This document shows, one piece after another, positions 15,704 through 23,227 of a stretch of 27,890 nucleotides of DNA. The stretch spans positions 1-27,890 of the IMG/VR virus record IMGVR_UViG_3300020472_000136. One strand, given 5' to 3'. The notes beneath the pieces are model-generated. The model worked only from the letters and a program-made list of their open reading frames with translations, had not been told where the DNA came from and did not search any database. Source of the DNA: a virus. The translations under genes and the position numbers were made by a program. The number at the start of each line of letters is the position of its first letter. The stretch's first letter is position 1.

Positions 15704-15717
15704 GAGGTTTACTAACA

Positions 15718-16206
15718 ATGGCTACTAGAATTATTTGGGAAAATTCAGATGGAACTACAACTGTTTTGAACCCTGTTCTTACTTGTATAAATCCTGCTAC
15801 AGGTAACTATTTTACTATTGATGAAATTGCAACGAAGGATGTTCCTGCAGGTATAACAACTTATTCGATTGTTGACAATTCCATTCTTCCATCTAATCGT
15901 AATTTTCGAAATGCATGGAAAGTAACAGGAGTTGGTAGTACATCTGCTACTGTTGGTGAGGATATTACTGCTGCAAGAGAAGTACATAAAACAAATATTC
16001 GTAATGCAAGAACACCTAAACTTGCTGCACTTGATGTTGAATTTCAAAAAGCACAAGAGACAAGTGCTGGTATAACCACAATTGTCGCTAAGAAACAAGC
16101 ATTGAGAGATGCACCTGCTGCTACTGGAATTGCTACTGCTGCCAATACAACCGAATTGAAAGCACAGTGGGATACTTCTATTTTAGGAACCAGTCCTTAC
16201 TCCTAA
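15718..16206 (+). CDS. Tail fibre assembly-like protein
   Basis: A 162-residue protein. The N-terminal half (TRIIWENSDGTTTVLNPVLT to RNFRNAWKVTGVG) is beta-rich with a Trp-containing motif, and the C-terminal half is helical: AREVHKTNIRNARTPKLAAL then DVEFQKAQETSAGITTIVAK then KQALRDAPAATGIATAANTT. The 'IRxxRxxKLxxLDxxFxxA' and 'LRD' pattern is what I know from C-terminal helical parts of phage tail-fibre assembly chaperones (Tfa-like, DUF4376-like). AGGAGG precedes ATG. The location among fibre genes supports a chaperone role, but a structural role is possible. Confidence 0.6.
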   Translation: MATRIIWENSDGTTTVLNPVLTCINPATGNYFTIDEIATKDVPAGITTYSIVDNSILPSNRNFRNAWKVTGVGSTSATVGEDITAAREVHKTNIRNARTPKLAALDVEFQKAQETSAGITTIVAKKQALRDAPAATGIATAANTTELKAQWDTSILGTSPYS

Positions 16207-16228
16207 ATAACATTACTGAAAGATAACC

Positions 16229-16717
16229 ATGGCATCAAAACTCCGAGTCGATCACATTGAACCAGTTAATGGTATTCCCACTGGTGGGGGTGGTGGTATT
16301 ATTCAGATAGTAAGAGCACAAAGCACTACTGCTAACCAAACTCCAGGATCATCTGATGAAACTTCTTATACAGATGTAACACCAACTTGTACTATTACAC
16401 CAACATCAACATCAAGTAAAATTCTTATAGTAGGAAGTACGGGATGTACTCTTGGAGCTAACAATCATATAGCAATTGCATTAACAAGGACTTCGACAAT
16501 AATAAGAAAGTGGTATTATTATTGTGATGAGGCTTACTCAGCATTGCATTTTGGAGGTTGGCATCTTGATAGTCCTGCTACAACTTCAGCGACTACTTAC
16601 AAATATTCAATATCTTCACAAGGTACTAATACTCAATTTATGTGGAATTATCAAGGACCATCTGCAACGGATGCTCTTAGACAAGCAGAAATGTATTTAA
16701 TAGAGGTATCAGGATAA
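16229..16717 (+). CDS. Small fibre/adhesin-like protein, copy 1
   Basis: A 162-residue beta-rich protein that starts with LRVDHIEPVNGIPTGGGGGI and IQIVRAQ, with HLDSPATTSATTYKYSISSQ (112-131) and ends AEMYLIEVSG. This layout, with 'LDSPATTSATTYK' followed by a final 'EVS' strand, is shared with the next gene and is a common marine-phage fibre/capsid decoration type. Thr/Ser-rich strands fill the centre. No enzymatic residue is recognisable. The stop overlaps the next start by one base. It is likely a receptor-binding or decorating protein. Confidence 0.6.
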   Translation: MASKLRVDHIEPVNGIPTGGGGGIIQIVRAQSTTANQTPGSSDETSYTDVTPTCTITPTSTSSKILIVGSTGCTLGANNHIAIALTRTSTIIRKWYYYCDEAYSALHFGGWHLDSPATTSATTYKYSISSQGTNTQFMWNYQGPSATDALRQAEMYLIEVSG

Positions 16718-17214
16718 TGACATTAAAAACAGACAAAATTTTTCCAAAGAATGGATTAGTTGGTGATGGTGGTGGTATTATTCAAATAAAACAATCAATT
16801 CTAACTGCTACTGCCACTACTACTACAAGTGGAAGTTGGACTGATGTGGGTTTAAGTTGTGCAATAACACCACAATCAGCATCAAATAAAATATTTTGTA
16901 TGGTTAGTCTTGGATCTATTAGTGCTGATGCTGGAACATCCACTGGTTTTAGATTAGTAAGAGGAAGCACTGATATAGGAATGCCAGATTCAACTGCTCT
17001 TCAATCTGGTTTTACTAACATTTATGATGCAGACCAACAGATATTGGCAAGTGCTAATTTTAATTATCTAGATTCTCCAGCAACAACATCTGCTACTACA
17101 TATAAGATCACATGGAGAAATAGTGGTAATACCACTTGGCTTAATAGGTATATTGGTAGTTCTACTGATTATAATGGATCTTCTACTTTGATTCTTATGG
17201 AGGTATCAGCATAA
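16717..17214 (+). CDS. Small fibre/adhesin-like protein, copy 2
   Basis: A 165-residue paralogue of the preceding gene: LKTDKIFPKNGLVGDGGGII then QIKQ opens like copy 1, YLDSPATTSATTYKITWRNS (117-136) is nearly identical at the core, and TLILMEVSA ends like its EVSG. The intermediate part (CAITPQSASNKIFCMVSLGS) matches copy 1's CTITPTSTSSKILIVGSTG, so the duplication covers the entire protein. ATG overlaps the previous stop by one base, indicating translational coupling. Two paralogues in tandem may form a heteromeric or alternative tip. Confidence 0.65.
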   Translation: MTLKTDKIFPKNGLVGDGGGIIQIKQSILTATATTTTSGSWTDVGLSCAITPQSASNKIFCMVSLGSISADAGTSTGFRLVRGSTDIGMPDSTALQSGFTNIYDADQQILASANFNYLDSPATTSATTYKITWRNSGNTTWLNRYIGSSTDYNGSSTLILMEVSA

Positions 17215-17233
17215 ACTTCTCCTTTCTGGATTT

Positions 17234-17241
17234 GATAAATA
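17234..17241 (+). promoter_or_regulatory. Late promoter element of the giant fibre gene
   Basis: GATAAATA (one base away from TATAAATA) lies 37 bases before the ATG at 17278, in the only gap of this region that is wider than 50 bases. Confidence 0.5.
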
Positions 17242-17277
17242 ATCCATAACGGATACATATAGCTTCGGAACAATAAC

Positions 17278-20200
17278 ATGGGTTTATCCAGACTAGAAAA
17301 TTTTCTTAAGAATGTGCGAGGTAATATCCTGTACGTGAGTCCAAATGATTTGGATGCGACGGATAGTATTGACAATAAAGGAAATTCATTAACCCGTCCT
17401 TTTAAGACCATTCAAAGGGCTCTTGTTGAGGCATCAAGGTTTTCATATCAGCAAGGTTTAGATAATGACCGTTTTGGTAAGACTACAATCTTGCTATATC
17501 CTGGTGAGCATGTAGTAGATAATAGGCCTGGTTGGATTCCGATTCAGAATTTAGAAGCAGATACATTTAGATTAAGAGATGGTACAAATAGTACAGATTT
17601 TAGTGCATGGGATTTAACAACAACATTTGATTTAAATAATGCAGATAATGCACTTTACAAACTTAATAGTATTCATGGTGGTGTAATTATTCCTCGTGGT
17701 ACTTCACTTGTAGGTTTAGATTTAAGAAAGACAAAGATAAGACCGAAATATGTTCCAAATCCAACAAATGATAATATTGAAAGATCATCACTTTTCCGTG
17801 TAACTGGTGAGTGTTATTTTTGGCAATTCTCTATATTTGATGCAGATCCTAATGGACTTTGCTATGTTGATTATACAACGAATACATTTGTTCCTAATTT
17901 CTCACACCACAAACTTACTACATTTGAATATGCTGATGGTGTCAACAATGTAGATATTAAGGATACTTATCAGACTTATGGTACTGATCGTACTGATCTA
18001 CAGATGTACTATGAGAAAGTAGGTCTTGTATATGGAACTGCTAGTGGTCGTGCAATTTCTCCAGATTATCCATCATCTGCAATTGATATTCAACCAAAAG
18101 TTGATGAATATCGTATTGTGGGTTCTACAGGTAAATCTGTTGGTATTTCAAGTATTAAGGCAGGTAATGGAACAATAACTAGTGACACTATTACTGTTAC
18201 AACTACAGAAGCTGTTGCTGGACTTGATGTAGATACTCCTATTGTTATTGAAGGTATTACTGCTGATGGTTATATTGGTAAGTATGTTGTTAGTGAGAAA
18301 GTAAATAGTACTCAATTTAAGTATGAGGTACAAGATCAACCCGTAGATCCTTTACCTACAATTACAAGTGCAACAGTAGCATTAAGTTCTGATACTGTAA
18401 CATCTTCTTCTCCATATATCTTTAACTGTTCATTGAGATCAGTTTATGGTATGAATGGTCTTTTTGCTGATGGTAATAAGGCAACTGGATTTAAATCTAT
18501 GGTTGTTGCCCAGTTTACTGGTATTGGTTTACAGAAAGATGATAAAGCATTCTTATTATATAATTCAACAACTGGTGTATATGATGACAGTACTGTTCCT
18601 GGAAATGATAATTTAAGTACTAATTCAAGAGCAATATTTAAACCAGCATATGTAAACACTCATATTAAGTGTACTAATAATGCTGTTATTCAGGCTGTTT
18701 CTATCTTTGCGATTGGATATGCTGAACATTTTCTGGTAGAAACTGGTGGTGATATGTCAATCACCAACTCTAACTCCAACTTTGGATCAAAATCTTTAAT
18801 TTCTTCTGGATTTAGACCTGATGCATTCTCTCAAGATGATAAGGGATATATTACTCATATTATTCCACCTAAGCAACTTCCTATTACTGAGAATGCAATT
18901 GAATTTAATGCAGTTGATATTGCTAAAACTGTTGGTGTAGCATCAACAGGACATTTATTTCTTTATGATCAGACTAACTTTGATGCTCCTCCAGAAAACG
19001 TATTGGAAGGATATAGAGTTGGTGCAAAAGAGTTAGATACTCTTAGTGTCTTAGTTCCAGCTGATTCTGGAATTTCTTCTGAATATAGTTCTCGTATTGT
19101 GATGCCAGATTCTCAGTCTAGTTCTGAGAAGAAATTTGTTGTAGATAGAAGTTCTGCAGGTATTAATAGTATCACAAGTAATATTGTTACATTAACTGAG
19201 GCTCATACCTTTGCTAATGCAGAATCCGTTCGTATTTTAAGTGATAATGGTAGATTACCTGATGGATTGAAGTCAAATACTGTTTATTATGTAATTACTA
19301 ATGATAATGCTAGTTCGGGATTAACTTCTACTACCGATATTAAATTTGCAAAAACTGAGACAGATGCTAAAAATGCTTCTGGATTAACAATTAATAATCT
19401 TGGTGGAACTCTTGATGTTGTAAGTAGAGTATCTGATAAGAATTCTGGTGAAATAGGACACCCAGTTCAGTGGGATACTAATCAGTCTCAGTGGTATATT
19501 AAGGTATCTACTGCTTCAACTGATAATGCAGTTTACAATAATGTTGTTGTTGGTTTAGGTACTACTGCATTAGGAACTGCAACTCCAAGGTCATATATTA
19601 AGAGAAAATCTGATAATAGATCTGCAAATGATACATCTTATAGGTTAAGATATGTAATTCCTTCATCTAATGGTGGAGCAGTTGCAAGACCTCCTACAGA
19701 TGGATTTATTATTCAAGAATCCAATACTTCTATTGGATCCACTAATGCTGAAATTCAGACGTATTTTGGATCAGGTTCTTTAAGTCATGAGAATGAGCAA
19801 AGAAACTTTAGGTTTATTGCAAATGCTAATTGGTCTTCTAATGTAGCAAATATTCTTACAGAACTTCCTCATGATCTTTCTGTAGATTCTAGAGTACAAC
19901 TTGTTAATATTACTAGTGGAGTTAATACAACTGGTGTAGGTAACTCTGGATACAATGGTACTTATTATGTAACTGGTATTACAAGTGCAAGAGAATTTAC
20001 TGTTGGTATAAACACCAGTCCTGGTGCATTTACTAATGATACTCTTACAAGAACTACTGCACTTCCTTACTTTAAGAGAAAGAATTATAAGACAACCTAC
20101 TTTATTCAAGATGCAGAAGAGCTTCAACAGTATGTTCAAGGTGAACAGGATGGTATTTACTATCTAACTACATTAAACTCAACAAACAAACCATCAGTAG

Positions 20201-23200
20201 ATCCATTTACTTCTGAAAAGTTTGCACAGAATGTTCAAAATTTATTCCCACAAACTGATCGTGATACTCCTGTTTCTGATGCAGATCCTGCAATTTCATA
20301 TGCGGTTTCTCAACCAATTGGCCAAGTTATTGTAGATAATGTTAAAAGGAGTGTTACAAAGGAAACAGTTAATAAACTTATTGATGACGTTGATGTTGGT
20401 GTTGGTTTAACTGATGTTATTACTGCTGTTGGTGGAACAACACATAGATTTAATACTAGTTTGGATCATGGATTTAATCGTATTACCAAAGTAAGTATTG
20501 CAAGTAGTGGTACTGGTTATGGTACGGGGGTTGATGCTGATTATTATAATGCTAAATTGGTTTCTATAGGTGCTTCAACTACTGGTGCAAATGCTACAGC
20601 GAAAGTTGGGGTAGATGCTACTGGTGGTATTGTTAGTGTTCTAATAATGGATGGTGGTAGTGCCTATGGTATAGGTAATACTCTAAATGTTGTTGGTATT
20701 GCTACTACAGGAACTCATGCAGAGGCAGTTGTAACAGTTGATAAGATCTATGATAACGTTGGCGATATTGTTAGAATTGCTGGTGTAACTTCTGCAACAT
20801 ATAATCAATATAATACAGTTTATAGGATTCGGGGTGTTGAAGTGGGAGGATCGAAGAGCTTTACTGCTGTTTGTGATCCTGCTGTTACTGGTGTAACAAC
20901 CGCAGGTATAGGAACTGTACCTTTAGATACTGCTTCTGTATATCTAACTGGTAGAGGAATTCAAGTAAGTAATATTTCATATAATACTACAAGTGGACTT
21001 GCAACTGTTACTTCAATTAATAATCATGGATTAAAAGCGAATGCTAAGGTTAGAGTTTCTACTGGTATTGGTGGTACTCTTGGTGCATGGGATGACAGTT
21101 TTGTTGTTAAGCAGAATGTAAGTCAGACTAAGTTTATATTGAATATTGGTGTTGGTAAGACATCGGCACATGTAGCAGCTGCATCTTCAATGTTTGCTCT
21201 TCGTGAGGGTATTACATCTAATGATGGTATTCCAACACTAGAAGATGAGAGTTTGAATGGTAGAATGGTACCAACATATGCTGGTATTACAACCACTCTA
21301 TCCTCTAATATTTCTGATGCTGTTACAACTAATGTAAGTCTAACTGATATTGCTAATATTGGTATACAGATTGGTGATTATCTGTCTATAGATAATGAGA
21401 TTGTTCGAGTTAAAGCAACTCCATCCAATCCAGCAGCAAACCCATTAACAGTATTCCGTGCAGTTTTAGGAACAAGAGCAACTACTCATAGTAGTGGAGC
21501 TGTTGTTAGAAGGATTAAACCATATCCTATTGAATTAAGAAGACACTCTATCAACAGAGCATCTGGACATACATGGGAATATGTTGGGTATGGGCCTGGT
21601 AACTACTCAACAGCACTTCCAGATAAGCAAAATCGTGATATATCTGACGTAGAGGAAGTATTAGCACAAACTACTAGGAAAGATGGTGGAGTTAACTACT
21701 TCACAGGTATGAATGATAAGGGTATATACTACGCTGGTAATAAGAAAGTAAGTACTGTTAGTGGAAAAGAGGAAATCTTTGACACTCCTGTTAGAACAGT
21801 AACAGGTGAAGATATTTCTAATAAGTCTTCAATTAACTTAATTAATGCAACTGAAGGTACATTTACACAATCTATTCGTGTAGATGGTGGTGATGAAGGT
21901 AAAGCAATCTCAGAATTTACTGGACCTGTTGTCTTTACTAATAAGGTAACTTCAACTGCTGCTAGAGGTTTTGAAGCAAATTCACTCTTTATTCAGGGTG
22001 ATGCTACTGTTTCTAGAAAATATACAGTAGGTATTGCTACTCCAACTAATGCAGGAACTCCTGGTGATGTAATTTATGATGAGACTCCAACTCAAGGAGA
22101 ATATCTTGGTTGGGTTTATACAACAAATAGTGATTGGAAGAGATTTGGTCCTATTAGTTTAGGAAAGACTGATAATACTTACGTCTTTGATAAGTTAGGA
22201 ATCAGTATTGGTGCAGGTGCTACTGCAGGTACTCTTGATGGTTCTGTTTTACGTATTGGTGCAGGAACTACATTAGTTGCTGTTAATGCTGGTATTATTA
22301 CTGCTACTGGTGGACTTCATGTTGGTACAGCAGCGACTATTTACAGAAATGGTAATGCAACATTCTCAGGAATTGTAACAGCATCAAGTTTCGTTGGAGA
22401 TGGTTCAAATCTATCTGCATTAAATGTATCAGCTGCTGGTTGGTCACAAGTTCAAGAGGCTTATGCAGGTGCTGGTAACACTGGTGTTTATGCATATGCA
22501 TCTGGTGATGTAGATACTGCAAGAGTTGGTATTGGTACTTCGGTTCCTCACTTTAATCTTGATTTGGGTGATACAACTGCTGGTGCTGCAAGAACTGCTC
22601 TTTATGTTAGAACCAGAGCAGAATTTAAGGATCAACTTACTGCTGTTAATGTAAATGTAAGTACTGCACTAACAGCAACTAATAGTTATCATTTACATGA
22701 TACATCAGGTCAGATTTATGCAGGTATTATAACTTCAACTAATATAGTTGTTGGAAGTAGTGGAACTGCTATTCAAACAAGTAGTTCTTCATTCATTGGT
22801 TTCGGAACTGCGACACCAAGGTCTAAGGTTGATATTGATGGTAGATTAAGAGTTAAGTCTCTTCATGAAAATGTTGAGGAACTTGATATATCATCGGGTA
22901 ATGTCAATGTTGATTTGGCTCATGGTCAATCCTTTAACTTGAATATTGATGCAGCAGTAACTGGATTTACTATTTTAAATCCTCCTGCAGACGCAACCGC
23001 ATTCACAATTAAGATTACTCAAGGATCAACTGCTTATTCCGTTGGCATAGATACCTTTACTAATAATTCAACTGGAGCAGGATCAACAGTATTCTGGCCA
23101 GGTGCAGTTGTTCCAATAGTTACTCAAACTGCCAATAAGACAGATGTTTATTCATTCAAGACTTTTGACTCTTGTGCAAGTCTGTTTGGTATAGTTGGTG

Positions 23201-23217
23201 GTCAAAACTTTGCTTAA
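17278..23217 (+). CDS. Giant beta-helix/tail fibre structural protein
   Basis: A 1979-residue protein. Near the N-terminus, ILYVSPNDLDATDS...LTRPFKTIQRALVEA and TTILLYPGEHVVDNRPGW (17-86) is the start pattern of right-handed beta-helix proteins (extracellular 'YV.P...PFKTIQ.AL...I.L.PG.Y' type), with many Ile/Val/Gly-rich strands following. I know similar ~2000-residue proteins as virion structural proteins in cyanomyoviruses. Residues about 1068-1150 contain SSGTGYG and MDGGSAYG repeats shared with the gene at 10937. At about 1650-1710 a fibre module (GGLHVGTAATIYRNGNATFS) is shared with the gene at 14291. The last 140 residues (IGFGTATPRSKVDIDGRLRV then VKSLHENVEELDISSGNVNV, and a C-terminal AVVPIVTQTANKTDVYSFKT) resemble a fibre tip domain. 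A tail-associated spike or fibre is likely. The exact place in the virion is unknown. Confidence 0.75.
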   Translation: MGLSRLENFLKNVRGNILYVSPNDLDATDSIDNKGNSLTRPFKTIQRALVEASRFSYQQGLDNDRFGKTTILLYPGEHVVDNRPGWIPIQNLEADTFRLRDGTNSTDFSAWDLTTTFDLNNADNALYKLNSIHGGVIIPRGTSLVGLDLRKTKIRPKYVPNPTNDNIERSSLFRVTGECYFWQFSIFDADPNGLCYVDYTTNTFVPNFSHHKLTTFEYADGVNNVDIKDTYQTYGTDRTDLQMYYEKVGLVYGTASGRAISPDYPSSAIDIQPKVDEYRIVGSTGKSVGISSIKAGNGTITSDTITVTTTEAVAGLDVDTPIVIEGITADGYIGKYVVSEKVNSTQFKYEVQDQPVDPLPTITSATVALSSDTVTSSSPYIFNCSLRSVYGMNGLFADGNKATGFKSMVVAQFTGIGLQKDDKAFLLYNSTTGVYDDSTVPGNDNLSTNSRAIFKPAYVNTHIKCTNNAVIQAVSIFAIGYAEHFLVETGGDMSITNSNSNFGSKSLISSGFRPDAFSQDDKGYITHIIPPKQLPITENAIEFNAVDIAKTVGVASTGHLFLYDQTNFDAPPENVLEGYRVGAKELDTLSVLVPADSGISSEYSSRIVMPDSQSSSEKKFVVDRSSAGINSITSNIVTLTEAHTFANAESVRILSDNGRLPDGLKSNTVYYVITNDNASSGLTSTTDIKFAKTETDAKNASGLTINNLGGTLDVVSRVSDKNSGEIGHPVQWDTNQSQWYIKVSTASTDNAVYNNVVVGLGTTALGTATPRSYIKRKSDNRSANDTSYRLRYVIPSSNGGAVARPPTDGFIIQESNTSIGSTNAEIQTYFGSGSLSHENEQRNFRFIANANWSSNVANILTELPHDLSVDSRVQLVNITSGVNTTGVGNSGYNGTYYVTGITSAREFTVGINTSPGAFTNDTLTRTTALPYFKRKNYKTTYFIQDAEELQQYVQGEQDGIYYLTTLNSTNKPSVDPFTSEKFAQNVQNLFPQTDRDTPVSDADPAISYAVSQPIGQVIVDNVKRSVTKETVNKLIDDVDVGVGLTDVITAVGGTTHRFNTSLDHGFNRITKVSIASSGTGYGTGVDADYYNAKLVSIGASTTGANATAKVGVDATGGIVSVLIMDGGSAYGIGNTLNVVGIATTGTHAEAVVTVDKIYDNVGDIVRIAGVTSATYNQYNTVYRIRGVEVGGSKSFTAVCDPAVTGVTTAGIGTVPLDTASVYLTGRGIQVSNISYNTTSGLATVTSINNHGLKANAKVRVSTGIGGTLGAWDDSFVVKQNVSQTKFILNIGVGKTSAHVAAASSMFALREGITSNDGIPTLEDESLNGRMVPTYAGITTTLSSNISDAVTTNVSLTDIANIGIQIGDYLSIDNEIVRVKATPSNPAANPLTVFRAVLGTRATTHSSGAVVRRIKPYPIELRRHSINRASGHTWEYVGYGPGNYSTALPDKQNRDISDVEEVLAQTTRKDGGVNYFTGMNDKGIYYAGNKKVSTVSGKEEIFDTPVRTVTGEDISNKSSINLINATEGTFTQSIRVDGGDEGKAISEFTGPVVFTNKVTSTAARGFEANSLFIQGDATVSRKYTVGIATPTNAGTPGDVIYDETPTQGEYLGWVYTTNSDWKRFGPISLGKTDNTYVFDKLGISIGAGATAGTLDGSVLRIGAGTTLVAVNAGIITATGGLHVGTAATIYRNGNATFSGIVTASSFVGDGSNLSALNVSAAGWSQVQEAYAGAGNTGVYAYASGDVDTARVGIGTSVPHFNLDLGDTTAGAARTALYVRTRAEFKDQLTAVNVNVSTALTATNSYHLHDTSGQIYAGIITSTNIVVGSSGTAIQTSSSSFIGFGTATPRSKVDIDGRLRVKSLHENVEELDISSGNVNVDLAHGQSFNLNIDAAVTGFTILNPPADATAFTIKITQGSTAYSVGIDTFTNNSTGAGSTVFWPGAVVPIVTQTANKTDVYSFKTFDSCASLFGIVGGQNFA

Positions 23218-23227
23218 GGATTAAAAA

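Noticed and set aside
19780-20139. Open frame on the minus strand inside the giant fibre gene
   Set aside because: Its codon use and composition are those of a reverse reading of a Ser/Thr-rich gene (Cys/Asn/Ile/Ser-rich product), with no ribosome-binding site. The same applies to other minus-strand frames at 2921-3211, 9831-10118, 10247-10673, 15745-16098 and 25102-25461.
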